Below, one piece after another: positions 54,041 through 62,783 of a DNA stretch of 64,000 nucleotides. The stretch's first letter is position 1, and the number at the start of each line of letters is the position of its first letter. The DNA is from Rhizobium sp. BK196 (lineage in GTDB: Bacteria > Pseudomonadota > Alphaproteobacteria > Rhizobiales > Rhizobiaceae). Below the pieces are notes generated by a model that searched no databases, was not told the origin of the DNA, and saw only the letters and a list, made by a program, of their open reading frames with translations. Position numbers and translations under genes: made by a program. The stretch covers positions 434,001 to 498,000 of the forward strand of contig NZ_JACHZB010000002.1 of the NCBI RefSeq assembly GCF_014193255.1, written 5' to 3'.

Positions 54041-54797
54041 CAGCATCCGCGAGCCGTTGTATCGGGAGTTGGAGCGCTGGCGTACCGCTGGCCGCGTGGC
54101 TCGGCTCTGGCTGCGGGATGACGATGCAATCGAGCCGACGGCGGCGCTGGAGCGACTGCTCGCCGAGACGAAAAACTACGGCATCCCCGTGACGCTGGCG
54201 GTCATTCCAGCCTTTACCGGCGCGCCGCTTGCCCGACGGCTTGCAGATGAGGCGCATGTCAGCGTGGCGGTTCACGGCTGGGCGCATCACAACCATGCCG
54301 GGCCGGATGAGAAGAAGCAGGAACTCGGTGGGCCACGTCTGGAGGAAGCTGTTCTCAACGAGCTCTATGAAGGCTTCCTGAAGCTGAAGGACCTCTACCC
54401 GACACGCTTTCTGACCATGCTGGTTCCGCCCTGGAACCGGATCGACAAGGGGCTCGTTCCCAAGCTTCCCGCACTCGGCTTCGAATCCCTTTCCACTTAT
54501 GGACGCGTCAGGGGGGAAAGCCAACTCGCCGTCGTCAACTCCCATGTCGACCTGATGGACTGGCACGGCACACGCGGCGGCCGGCCGACGGCAGACCTGA
54601 TCGGCGAACTGGTTGCGGAGCTAAAGGACAGGTTCGAGGGTCGCAGCGAGCCGATCGGCGTGCTCGGGCATCATCTGGTGCATGACGCGGCCGCCTGGGA
54701 TTTCCTTGCCGAACTCTTCGAGGAGACGGCGGGCCACCCTGCAGTGGAATGGGTCTCGGCAACTGCGTTGGTGCAGGATCAGACGTCGACCACCTGA
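54030..54797 (+). CDS. Polysaccharide deacetylase-like protein
   Basis: The 255-residue protein has the NodB-homology hallmarks in short form: LWLRDDDAIEPTAALERLL with the metal/catalytic Asp pair, and VAVHGWAHHNHAGPDEKKQEL with the HxxxH metal ligands. It has no signal peptide, so it would act on a cytoplasmic or lipid-linked sugar. I chose the ATG at 54030 because AGGAG lies 8-9 bases upstream. It overlaps the glycosyltransferase gene and runs 19 bases into the convergent MBL-fold gene. Product and substrate are inferred. Confidence 0.86.
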   Translation: MIDSSIREPLYRELERWRTAGRVARLWLRDDDAIEPTAALERLLAETKNYGIPVTLAVIPAFTGAPLARRLADEAHVSVAVHGWAHHNHAGPDEKKQELGGPRLEEAVLNELYEGFLKLKDLYPTRFLTMLVPPWNRIDKGLVPKLPALGFESLSTYGRVRGESQLAVVNSHVDLMDWHGTRGGRPTADLIGELVAELKDRFEGRSEPIGVLGHHLVHDAAAWDFLAELFEETAGHPAVEWVSATALVQDQTSTT

Positions 54798-55609
54798 TTG
54801 TCGCGGGCGGCGAAGGCGCCGGCAAAGGCGGCCTGCGCCTCGCTTTCCATAACGGCAAGCTGGTCATCGGTGCGCGAGGGCGCATGATGGAACAAGGCGA
54901 AGCGCTTTGCGCCCGCCATTTTCGCAAGTTCAGTGCCATGCTGCCACGTGGAGTGGCCGAAGCCCTTGAAGCGCTGCATCTCGTCTTCGTTATAGGTGCA
55001 GTCGTAGACCACGAGATCGGCGTCCTTCATCATCTCAAGCGCCACCGGATCATGCGTCCCCGGAATGTGCTCGATGTCGTAGATCAACGCCACGATGCGG
55101 CCCTTCCAATGAATGCGATAACCGATCGCGCCGCCCGGATGGTTCAGCATGTAGGTCTGCATTTCGACGCCTTCATGCGGGGTCAGCGTCTGGCCCGCGT
55201 GGAAATCACGGAAGTTCATCGTCGCCTGACAGATATCGGTCTTTACCGGAAACCAGGGCGGGCTGATGAACTGCTCGACCATTTCGCGCGTGCTCATCTT
55301 GCCGTCCAGGTGGCCGGACCAGATGTTGACATTGATCGACGGGTAGTAGATCGCCTTGAAGAAAGGCAGGCCGATGATGTGGTCGTAATGGCAGTGGCTG
55401 AAGAAGAGATCGACATCGCGGACTTCATCCGCAAGAAGCGAAAGGCCAGCCTCCCGCAATCCCGAGCCCGCGTCGAAGATCATCCGGTGCTCGCCGCAGC
55501 GAATTTCTATGCAGGAGGTGTTGCCTCCATATTGGTCGAATTCCGGGCCTGACACGGGAATGCTTCCCCGAACGCCCCAAAATTTTACCTGAAACAGATC
55601 GTTACTCAT
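54779..55609 (-). CDS. MBL-fold metallo-hydrolase
   Basis: The 276-residue protein shows the metallo-beta-lactamase metal motif SHCHYDHIIG and starts KFWGVRGSIPVSGPEFDQYGGNTSC, the opening of a subgroup that includes PhnP-related phosphodiesterases. The later YDIEHIPGTHDPV and YDCTYNEDEMQ provide further metal ligands. It could hydrolyse a phosphodiester, perhaps a cyclic nucleotide, but this is speculative. AAGGA precedes the ATG at 55609. It is a single gene, convergent with the deacetylase gene. Confidence 0.88.
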   Translation of the reverse strand: MSNDLFQVKFWGVRGSIPVSGPEFDQYGGNTSCIEIRCGEHRMIFDAGSGLREAGLSLLADEVRDVDLFFSHCHYDHIIGLPFFKAIYYPSINVNIWSGHLDGKMSTREMVEQFISPPWFPVKTDICQATMNFRDFHAGQTLTPHEGVEMQTYMLNHPGGAIGYRIHWKGRIVALIYDIEHIPGTHDPVALEMMKDADLVVYDCTYNEDEMQRFKGFGHSTWQHGTELAKMAGAKRFALFHHAPSRTDDQLAVMESEAQAAFAGAFAARDNQVVDV

Positions 55610-56021
55610 TTTCCTTCAAACCAGCTTTCCCGCTTCGTCATCGTAGTCACCATCGATCTCGATGCGAAGCTGCAGAATTCCACGGGTTTGCCTATATCCC
55701 CTCGCGCTCTTCCAACGGCTAGCCGAAGAAGAAGTAGATTTTCCTAAGCAATCGGCTTTTGGCTCAGAATGCAAGCCGGTATGGTTCGTTTTCGGTAAAC
55801 GTTCCGGCATATGCGAGGTCGCCATATTTCCCGCGGGATCGTGCATCTTAAATGGTTGCGCGCGACCGAAAATGCAAATCTCTGCATTTCTGCGGTGTTA
55901 AGCCGTTGCACTATTCCATAATCCGGGCGGAAGATTTTCGCGGAACAGGTCCAGTCAGGTGGGCACAGCTCTGAGCACAATGCGGAATCTTCGCTCGCAA
56001 GGGCGGTTATAGCGACCGCTC
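55610..56021. other. Intergenic region upstream of the MBL-fold gene
   Basis: About 410 bases without a convincing gene. It holds an AAATGCA-N6-TGCATTT inverted repeat (55870-55889) and an 8-base-pair hairpin (56000-56021) just past the SDR stop, without a U-tract. Short leftward frames at 55616-55846 and 55744-55980 lack any supporting feature. The base composition is more AT-rich than its neighbours. Confidence 0.45.
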
Positions 56022-56789
56022 TTAAAGCGAGGCGGTGATCCCGCCGTCCACCATCAGCATATGACCGTTGACAAAGGACGACGCGTCCGACGCCAAGAAG
56101 ACGGCGGCACCCACTAGTTCTGCGACATCGCCCCAGCGGCCAGCCGGTGTGCGGGTCTCAAGCCACGCGGAAAATTCAGGGTCATCGACGAGCGCCTGAT
56201 TGAGCGGCGTCTTGAAGTAGCCAGGCGCGATGGCATTGACCTGCAAGCCGCGCTTTGCCCAGTCGGTCGCCATGCCGCGGGTGAGATTGCGCACGGCACC
56301 TTTGGTGGCCGTATAGGGCGCAATGTTCGGACGGGCGAGTTCGGCCTGTACCGAGGCGATATTGATGATCTTGCCACGGCCGCGGCCGATCATTGCCTGT
56401 GCCACCGGCTGGCTCACATAGAAGATGCTGGACACATTGGTGCGGAAAAGCTCGTCCCATTTTTCGACAGGAAAATCCTCCAGCGGTGTGCGGAACTGCA
56501 TTCCGGCATTGTTGATGAGAATATCGATCTGGCCGATCTCCGTCTCGATATAGGTGATAGCCGATCGGCAGGCCTCAGCATCCGTCACATCGAAGGCGGC
56601 GCTGACTGCATGGCGTTTCTGCTCGCGGATTGTCTCGGCTGCCGCCTCCGCCTTCTGGGCATTGCGGCCGTTAATGATGACGGAGGCGCCGTGTTCGGCA
56701 AGGCCGAGCGCCAGAGCGTAGCCGATGCCCTGGCTGGAGCCTGTCACGAGCGCGCGGCGGCCGGAAAGATCGAAGAGCGGAAATGTCAC
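56022..56789 (-). CDS. SDR-family oxidoreductase, gluconate 5-dehydrogenase-like
   Basis: The 255-residue protein has the classical SDR cofactor motif TGSSQGIG, NNAG and the active-site YTATK. Close wording to IdnO/Gno-type enzymes (FDLSGRRALVTGSSQGIGYALA, MLMVDGG near the end) suggests reduction of 5-ketogluconate or a related keto-sugar acid. I chose the GTG at 56789 because GAGGG lies about 8 bases upstream; the ATG at 56813 has no such site. It lies downstream of the pcaD-like gene on the same strand. Confidence 0.87.
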   Translation of the reverse strand: MTFPLFDLSGRRALVTGSSQGIGYALALGLAEHGASVIINGRNAQKAEAAAETIREQKRHAVSAAFDVTDAEACRSAITYIETEIGQIDILINNAGMQFRTPLEDFPVEKWDELFRTNVSSIFYVSQPVAQAMIGRGRGKIINIASVQAELARPNIAPYTATKGAVRNLTRGMATDWAKRGLQVNAIAPGYFKTPLNQALVDDPEFSAWLETRTPAGRWGDVAELVGAAVFLASDASSFVNGHMLMVDGGITASL

Positions 56790-56815
56790 GGGATCACCCT
56801 CTGAAATCAACATGC

Positions 56816-57073
56816 TTACATAGCCGGTTTGACCGCTGCCGTGCAGAGGCGATGAGTTTGTCCCCAGACGTTGATATTGCCGACCAGTTTCGTTGCCAGG
56901 CGCAGCGAGGCGACGGTCGCCATCGCCATCGGCAGCAGGACAAGCCATTCGAGCAATCGGGACCGCACCCGGTTGCTCCTTATGGACGAGCGAATGGTGG
57001 AAGGCCGAGAGCCGCTTGGTGGCGACGGGCCGCCTTGCCCGCCGGCCTGACGTTCGGATGCACCATTGCTCAT
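56816..57073 (-). CDS. Small hypothetical membrane protein coupled to the enol-lactonase gene
   Basis: This 85-residue frame starts with an ATG overlapping the stop of the preceding gene (ATGA). The N-terminal half is polar (Gly, Ser, Arg-rich) and residues about 40-62 are hydrophobic (LLEWLVLLPMAMATVASLRLA), so a single membrane span is possible. I do not recognise the family. The overlap supports expression, but the protein-like character is weak and it may be chance. Confidence 0.35.
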   Translation of the reverse strand: MSNGASERQAGGQGGPSPPSGSRPSTIRSSIRSNRVRSRLLEWLVLLPMAMATVASLRLATKLVGNINVWGQTHRLCTAAVKPAM

Positions 57074-57873
57074 GGGCTCTTGTCTCCGATAGATGAGAGG
57101 AAGGCGCGGATGATCGCAGTCAGCGCTTCCGGCTGTTCGACGGGCGGAATATGAGCGCAGTCTGTGATCATTTCGTAGCGCGCGTTGGGAATCAGCTTTG
57201 CCGTTGAAAGCACCAGATCCGGCGGCGTCGAACCATCCTGATCACCGACGATGCAGATGGTCGGCACCTTGATCCTGCCCGCGGCCTCGGTGAAATCGGC
57301 GTCGCGGACCGCCGCACAGGTGGCAACATAACCTTCAACCGGCTGGCGGATCAGCATGTTGCAATAGCCGGCATAAGCGATGTTTTCCGGCCGGCGGAAA
57401 GCCGGCGTGAACCAGCGCTCCATGACCATGTCGACGATGCTGGCAATGCCATTCTTCTCGACAGCGGCGATACGACTGTTCCAGCTATCGGCTGTCCCGA
57501 TCTTGTGGGCAGTGTCGCAAAGGATCAGCGCTTTCACCAGATCCGGGCGGCGCTGGTAGAGCGACTGGGCGATCAGGCCGCCGACCGAGAGCCCACAGAT
57601 GACGGCGTTCTTCACCGAAAGCAGATCAAGGAGGCCGGCCAGATCGGTGGCATGGTCCTCCATGGCGTAGGGCACCTGGCCGATGTCGGAGAGACCATGG
57701 CCGCGCATGTCGTAGAGGACAATGGCATAGTCACCGGCAAGACGCACGATCACATCTCGCCAGATGCGGAAGTCCGTACCAAGTGAATTGGTAAAGACGA
57801 TAACCGGCCTGTCAGCAGGCGCGCCGATGAGCTGGTAGTGGATCGTTACGCCGTTGATACTGGCAAACTGCAC
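57070..57873 (-). CDS. pcaD: Alpha/beta hydrolase, 3-oxoadipate enol-lactonase-like
   Basis: The 267-residue protein has the alpha/beta hydrolase fold with nucleophile elbow GLSVGG and catalytic His in DCAHIPPVEQPEAL. Segments such as LGTDFRIWRDV and YDMRGHGLSD match PcaD, which opens the enol-lactone of the beta-ketoadipate pathway to 3-oxoadipate. The start is GTG at 57873 with AGGAG 8 bases upstream. No other pca genes are in the window, so a different lactone is possible. The downstream small ORF overlaps its stop. Confidence 0.78.
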   Translation of the reverse strand: MQFASINGVTIHYQLIGAPADRPVIVFTNSLGTDFRIWRDVIVRLAGDYAIVLYDMRGHGLSDIGQVPYAMEDHATDLAGLLDLLSVKNAVICGLSVGGLIAQSLYQRRPDLVKALILCDTAHKIGTADSWNSRIAAVEKNGIASIVDMVMERWFTPAFRRPENIAYAGYCNMLIRQPVEGYVATCAAVRDADFTEAAGRIKVPTICIVGDQDGSTPPDLVLSTAKLIPNARYEMITDCAHIPPVEQPEALTAIIRAFLSSIGDKSP

Positions 57874-58169
57874 TTTAAATCTCCTCCACGCGCAAATTGG
57901 GCGAGTTGATCCGGTTAAGTAGGTGAAATTTACCGGCTTTCCAATAACTCAGGGGTTGATACGAGCGAGACGAAGAGACCAGTCGGACCGACGGTTGCGC
58001 GCTGTGCAGCCGGCCTCCCGCTCGTTGCTGCTCTTGATCCTCATGGAGACAATCCGCACGGCGGTGCTGGAGAATTTCAGGCTAACCCGCGCCTGCGCAC
58101 GAACCTTCAAGACAGACGTCTCATTTGCTCGTAGCATCGTTCCCTTGGGCATCCAGAGAGGCGGAAGCA

Positions 58170-59063
58170 ATGACAACAGGCTTCATCGGTCTCGGCGTTA
58201 TGGGCACGCCGATGGCGCTCAATCTCGCGCGGGCAGGCACGGATCTCATCGTCTGGAACCGTTCGCCGGAAAGCGCTGAGACGCTACGGACAGCCGGCGC
58301 CGAGGTTGCCGCGGATGTCGACGAAGTGTTTGTCAAAGCCCGAACCGTCATCCTTATGCTTGCGACGGCGGCGGTGATCGACACGGTTCTCGGGCGCGGC
58401 ACACCAGGTTTTGCCGAACGTGTAGCCGGACATGTCGTCATCCATATGGGGACCACCGCGCCCGAATATTCGAAAGCGCTTGAGTCGGATATTCGTGCCG
58501 CCGGCGGCCGTTATGTCGAGGCGCCTGTTTCAGGCTCGCGTCGGCCGGCAGAGGCAGGCCAGCTTGTGGCCATGCTTGCGGGAGATGCGGATGTTGTCGA
58601 AAAGATTCGTCCGCTTTTGAGACCCATGTGCATGGAAACGGTTGTCTGCGGTGCCGTGCCGAATGCGCTCCTGATGAAGCTTGCCGTCAATATATTTCTG
58701 ATCACGACGGTGACGGGGCTGGCGGAAGCAGCGCACTTTGCCGCCCAACAGGGATTGGACATGGGACTTTTCAAAGCCGTCGTCGATGCCGGCCAGATGG
58801 CGAGCGGCATCTCGCGCATCAAGAGTGGTAAGCTGGTGGATCGGGATTACTCAGTACAGGCGGCGATCTCTGACGTGTTGAAGAACAACAGGCTTGTGGC
58901 CGAAGCGGCGCGGCAGGCAGGTATTGCCTCGCCGCTGCTCGATGCCTGCCATACACTTTATGCCGAAACCGAAAGCCTGGGATTCGGGCGCGAGGATATG
59001 GCGGCTGTCATCCGCGCGCTTGAAGCGCGGACGGAAGCGCTCGGCCAGTCTTTTGCCGACTGA
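58170..59063 (+). CDS. Beta-hydroxyacid dehydrogenase (3-hydroxyisobutyrate dehydrogenase family)
   Basis: The 297-residue enzyme starts [22 protein letters not shown], the NAD(P) motif of the family, has the substrate-binding segment [17 protein letters not shown] and the catalytic Lys in [11 protein letters not shown]. Members reduce or oxidise 3-hydroxyisobutyrate, tartronate semialdehyde, glyoxylate or succinic semialdehyde. The ATG at 58170 has GGA just upstream. The gap of 296 bases to the divergent pcaD-like gene holds no gene I can support. Specificity is not determinable. Confidence 0.9.
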   Translation: MTTGFIGLGVMGTPMALNLARAGTDLIVWNRSPESAETLRTAGAEVAADVDEVFVKARTVILMLATAAVIDTVLGRGTPGFAERVAGHVVIHMGTTAPEYSKALESDIRAAGGRYVEAPVSGSRRPAEAGQLVAMLAGDADVVEKIRPLLRPMCMETVVCGAVPNALLMKLAVNIFLITTVTGLAEAAHFAAQQGLDMGLFKAVVDAGQMASGISRIKSGKLVDRDYSVQAAISDVLKNNRLVAEAARQAGIASPLLDACHTLYAETESLGFGREDMAAVIRALEARTEALGQSFAD

Positions 59064-59145
59064 ACGCCAGACCGGGCTGGCCTTTCGCGTCATGCTGACG
59101 CAATCTTGCCTGTGCAGAGAGCGGCTTTTGAAGTTGGACGGTTGA

Positions 59146-59823
59146 ATGCGCGTCTTGCTGGCGGAAGATGAACCGGAAATGGCCGCCGTGCTTGTGGCGG
59201 CGCTCCGCTGCAACAATATCATCACGGATCACGTTTCCACCATCGAGGCGGCCGAGGAGGCCGTGCGGCTTAACAGCTATGATGCCCTGCTGCTCGATCG
59301 CAGCCTGCCCGACGGTGATGGGCTTGAGCTGATTGCCGACGCGCGCCGCATCCAGCCCGCCGTTCCAGTCATCATGTTGACGGCACGCGGCGATCTGAAG
59401 GACCGGATCGAAGGCCTCGATCTCGGCGCCGACGACTATCTCGCCAAACCCTTTGCGGTCGAGGAACTGATGGCCCGTTTGCGGGCCATTTTGCGCCGCC
59501 CCGGCAATATCGAGATCGAGAGCCTGCGCCTCGGCCGGCTGCATTTCGACCTGCGCAACCGTGAGGCGCGTGTCGGCGACATGGCACTCGAATTGCCGCG
59601 TCGCGAATTGCTGGTGCTGGAAGCACTCATGCGCCGGGCCGGCCGCACGGTGGAGCGCTCAAGCCTCGAGGAAGCGGTCTATGGCATGGATGACGAGATC
59701 CAGTCCAACGCGCTCGATGCGCATGTCTCGCGGGTGCGCCGCAAGCTCGATGCCGCAGGCGCCGGCGTCGAAATCCATACGATCCGTGGCGTAGGCTATC
59801 TGATCCGGCAGGCCCGGTCATGA
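59146..59823 (+). CDS. OmpR-family response regulator
   Basis: The 225-residue protein has a receiver domain with phospho-acceptor Asp51 (LLLDRSLPDGDGLEL) and the conserved Lys in DYLAKPF, then an OmpR/PhoB winged helix (LELPRRELLVLEALMRRAGRTVERSSLEEAVYG). The stop overlaps the kinase start as ATGA, so it forms a two-component pair with the next gene. The regulated genes and the signal are unknown. Confidence 0.95.
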   Translation: MRVLLAEDEPEMAAVLVAALRCNNIITDHVSTIEAAEEAVRLNSYDALLLDRSLPDGDGLELIADARRIQPAVPVIMLTARGDLKDRIEGLDLGADDYLAKPFAVEELMARLRAILRRPGNIEIESLRLGRLHFDLRNREARVGDMALELPRRELLVLEALMRRAGRTVERSSLEEAVYGMDDEIQSNALDAHVSRVRRKLDAAGAGVEIHTIRGVGYLIRQARS

Positions 59824-61190
59824 AGACGATGAAGTTCTATTCGCTGAAATGGAGGCTGATACGCCGGCTGGTGGCGCTGCAGGCCGCAACCCTGGTGCTG
59901 ATCGCGATCGCCTTCGCCTTCGTCTTCTGGATTTCGGGCATGAGCGGCATTTTCGCTCCAGACGAACATGCAATCGATGCGGTTTCGGAATCGATTGCCT
60001 GGAACGCCGACGGTTCGATGCGTATCACCAACACCGATGATCTGGGTTACCAGCGAGATAAGGCGGCCGACTTCTGGTTTCTGGTGCGCGATCAGCAGGG
60101 CCGCATGGTCAGCGAAGGCAATGTGCCGGCGCAATATCTCGCCATCGCCGCGTCGGGTAGCGATATCGCCGAAGCCCGTTTCAATGGGGATGAGGACAAT
60201 CCGGCGACAATTGCCGCACGCCTGCAAAAAATAAAGACGGATCACGGCGATCTGCTCGTCATTGTCGGTCGGCAAGGCAGCCTCTCTGCCGGCAAGCTGC
60301 TGGTTGTCTTCATGGCAATCGCTTCCGGTATCGTGCTGCCGGTGATTTTGCTGACGGGCCTGATAACACTGGCGGTCACACCCTTCGTGGCGCGAGGCAT
60401 CCACCGCGGATTGAGCGAGGTGGCGCACGCGGCACAGGGCATCGACGGGACGACACGCGGCTACCGTTTGCCGCTCGAAAACGTGCCGGAAGAAGTTGCC
60501 CCGCTGGTGATTGCCATGAACGAGACGCTGCAGCGTCTCGACGATGACCACAACAAACAGCGGCGCTTCATGCTGGCCGCCGCTCATGAGCTGCGCACGC
60601 CGATCGCCATCCTGCAAAATCGCCTGGAAACTATGCCGCCGACGGAGGCGACCAACCGGCTGCTGGAAGATGTCGCCCGCCTTTCGACACTGGCCCAGCA
60701 GCTGCTCGACCTGCAGCGGCTCAATCAGGAGCCGGTGCCGGATTGTTCCATCGACCTTGCGACGGTCGCCCGCCGGCAGGCCGCGGAACTTGCGCCGCTG
60801 ATCATCGCCGCCGGCTATCAGGCAAATTTCGAGTTGCGCTCAATGCCGGAGCGTATTCTCGGTGATGAGACGGCGCTGGAGCGGGCGATCGCCAACCTGG
60901 TGCAGAACGCCATCCAGCATGGCGGCAGGAGCGGTACGATTACCATCGCCGTGGAGCGGCCGGCGCAGATCTCCGTCAGCGATGAAGGCCCGGGCATTGC
61001 AGCCGAAGACCGAGAGCGGATCTTCGAGCCCTTCCAGCGCGCCAATGGGCGCAGCCAGGGTATCGGGCTCGGGCTCCATTTGGTGCGCGAAATCGTCAAA
61101 ATACATCACGGGCGCGTCTGGGTATCAGATGCGGCCGGCGGCGGGGCAAGTTTCAACATGAGTTTCGAGTCGACAGTTCAGCCCGCGTGA
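59820..61190 (+). CDS. Sensor histidine kinase of the two-component pair
   Basis: The 456-residue protein has helices at about 17-39 and 160-187 enclosing a periplasmic domain of about 120 residues, a HAMP-like linker, His256 in FMLAAAHELRTPIAIL and an ATPase domain with N box NLVQNAIQHGG and G box GIGLGLHLV. The ATG overlaps the regulator stop. The periplasmic domain has no family I recognise. It phosphorylates the adjacent regulator. Confidence 0.95.
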   Translation: MKTMKFYSLKWRLIRRLVALQAATLVLIAIAFAFVFWISGMSGIFAPDEHAIDAVSESIAWNADGSMRITNTDDLGYQRDKAADFWFLVRDQQGRMVSEGNVPAQYLAIAASGSDIAEARFNGDEDNPATIAARLQKIKTDHGDLLVIVGRQGSLSAGKLLVVFMAIASGIVLPVILLTGLITLAVTPFVARGIHRGLSEVAHAAQGIDGTTRGYRLPLENVPEEVAPLVIAMNETLQRLDDDHNKQRRFMLAAAHELRTPIAILQNRLETMPPTEATNRLLEDVARLSTLAQQLLDLQRLNQEPVPDCSIDLATVARRQAAELAPLIIAAGYQANFELRSMPERILGDETALERAIANLVQNAIQHGGRSGTITIAVERPAQISVSDEGPGIAAEDRERIFEPFQRANGRSQGIGLGLHLVREIVKIHHGRVWVSDAAGGGASFNMSFESTVQPA

Positions 61191-61277
61191 ATCTTTTGCG
61201 TGGCGCCGGCACATGTCATGCTCGCATCATTTTAAAACGGAATATCGGCCATCAACTGATCGATGTTGGAGACCCGC

Positions 61278-61656
61278 ATGCAACAGCCGCCACTGGCCGC
61301 CTTCTTTAGTGCACTTCTCGCTGAGCCCAGGAAATCGGCGCGATCGTACCCTCGGGTGGGCGGCTGGCGCGACTGATGACCAGCGAAATTGAACCTTCCA
61401 CAGGCAAGGTATTGGAACTCGGCCCCGGCACGGGAGTCTTCACGGACACGCTCTGAAGCGCGGCCTGCCGGCGCGAAACCTCACGCTGGTTGAGCTTGAA
61501 ACCCGCTTCATCGCTCCGCTGCGACAGCGCTTTCCAGATGTAACGATACTCCAGCCACATGCGCGCGAGCTTGCCGCCTGCGTGACCGATGACGCGAAAT
61601 ATTCTGGTTTCCATAGGCGGGGTGGTGAAATATGGCGTCGAGGCTTCGAGATGTGA
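61278..61656 (+). pseudogene. Frameshifted SAM-dependent methyltransferase remnant (phospholipid N-methyltransferase-like)
   Basis: Three pieces in three frames join into one family. Frame 1 gives FFSALLAEPRK from an ATG at 61278. A one-base loss near 61334 leads to GAIVPSGGRLARLMTSEI and VLELGPGTGVFTDTL. A second one-base loss near 61454 (a TGA) leads to RGLPARNLTLVELETRF and onward to a stop at 61654. LELGPGTG is the SAM motif I of PmtA/KsgA-like enzymes. The C-terminal half is missing or scrambled, so this is a decayed gene, not one sequencing slip. A functional pmtA may be elsewhere. Confidence 0.75.
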
Positions 61657-61727
61657 GGCAATGGACGATTTCGATTTTTTCGTTGCGAGGCCATCGTGAG
61701 GCTGACGACCTGAAAGGAGCGTGTGAA

Positions 61728-62150
61728 TTGAGTTCTATGCCAGGCCCGCCGCACAGGTCGTTTCAACGGGCGGTCTACATTTGTCTCGGTCTGCTCATGA
61801 CCGGTTTTGGAATTATCGGCGCCATCCTCCCGCTCATGCCGACGACGATCTTCCTTATCCTGGCCGCGTGGTTCTTCAGCCGATCGTCCGTGCGCCTGGA
61901 GGCCTATTTGATGAACAGTCGATTTGGCGGATCGTTGCGCGACTGGCGCGAGAACGGAGCGATTTCTCGAAGATCCAAGAGTTTAGCCTTTATCGGGATG
62001 ACCGCTGGATACGCGATATTTCTCTTTACATCGGAACCGTCGGTTTCCCTTGCGATCATTGTCGGCGCACTGATCCTGGCTTGCGCTGTTTACGTCGCTT
62101 CGCGGCCGGGGTCGGCCAGGCGCGACCAGCAGGATGAAAACAACGAATGA
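61728..62150 (+). CDS. YbaN/DUF454-family inner-membrane protein
   Basis: The product (about 140 residues) has helices near VYICLGLLMTGFGIIGAILP, TTIFLILAAWFF and SLAIIVGALILACAVYV, and the family mark PLMPTTIFLILAAWFFSRSS. AAAGGAG lies 8 bases before a TTG at 61728, which I take as the start; an ATG at 61737 is too far from that site. DUF454 proteins are small membrane proteins of unknown function. The gene follows the methyltransferase remnant. Confidence 0.82.
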   Translation: MSSMPGPPHRSFQRAVYICLGLLMTGFGIIGAILPLMPTTIFLILAAWFFSRSSVRLEAYLMNSRFGGSLRDWRENGAISRRSKSLAFIGMTAGYAIFLFTSEPSVSLAIIVGALILACAVYVASRPGSARRDQQDENNE

Positions 62151-62250
62151 TCTGCGTTGCCGACAAGAACCACTTTACAACGGGCGCAAACCCAAATTAT
62201 ACGGCCCGCTCACTATTGCTCCCACCTCCCAGCATTCCCATCTGAGCGCC

Positions 62251-62511
62251 ATGCCAAAAACCCATAAGCACAAGTTCCTTCGGGAACAGTATCGACGCAT
62301 GCTTGCGTCCGACCTCCACATCGATCCACGCTGGCGCGACAGTTTTGACGCCTTTCTAACGGATATCGACCACTTGGCGCCGAACACCGGAAGTCGCCGA
62401 ATTATTGGTCGCAGGAACCTCAAGCTCGGTTTCGTGCCCGGAAATGTTGAATGGCATTGGGAAAGGACGACACTGCCTGCATCGCGGGAAAGCAGGGGAC
62501 GCCAAGCCTGA
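62251..62511 (+). CDS. Small HNH-like or AP2-associated DNA-binding protein fragment
   Basis: The 86-residue frame contains YRRMLASDLHIDPRWRDSFDAFLTDIDHL and later GFVPGNVEWHW. This follows the order W-x-SF-x-F-x-D ... GYxPGNxxW seen in short HNH-endonuclease-like proteins of phages and plasmids, but the Cys/His metal ligands are absent, so it is probably not an active nuclease. The ATG at 62251 has GAG six bases upstream; a longer frame from 62134 overlaps the previous gene. It may be a domesticated remnant of a mobile element. Confidence 0.5.
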   Translation: MPKTHKHKFLREQYRRMLASDLHIDPRWRDSFDAFLTDIDHLAPNTGSRRIIGRRNLKLGFVPGNVEWHWERTTLPASRESRGRQA

Positions 62512-62783
62512 CAGCGCGACACGGATGTAAGCATCTGATCAAACGGGAACGCTGAGGGCAAGGGGCAGGAAAAGCGGCCATCTCAGGTTTGAGCCTGCCT
62601 TCCCTCAAAGCGCGCTATCCCTTGCCCTGAGGGCCTTGCGGGCCGTTGGTCTGCGGCAGCACCCGCTCCGCCGGCGCCCCATCTCGCTTTTTCGTGCATT
62701 GCCCTTCTGTAATCTCGCCTGCTAAAACTGGCCCATATCGTTTCATCACCTATGTCCTTGGTTTTTGGGAGGCTATCGTCGTC

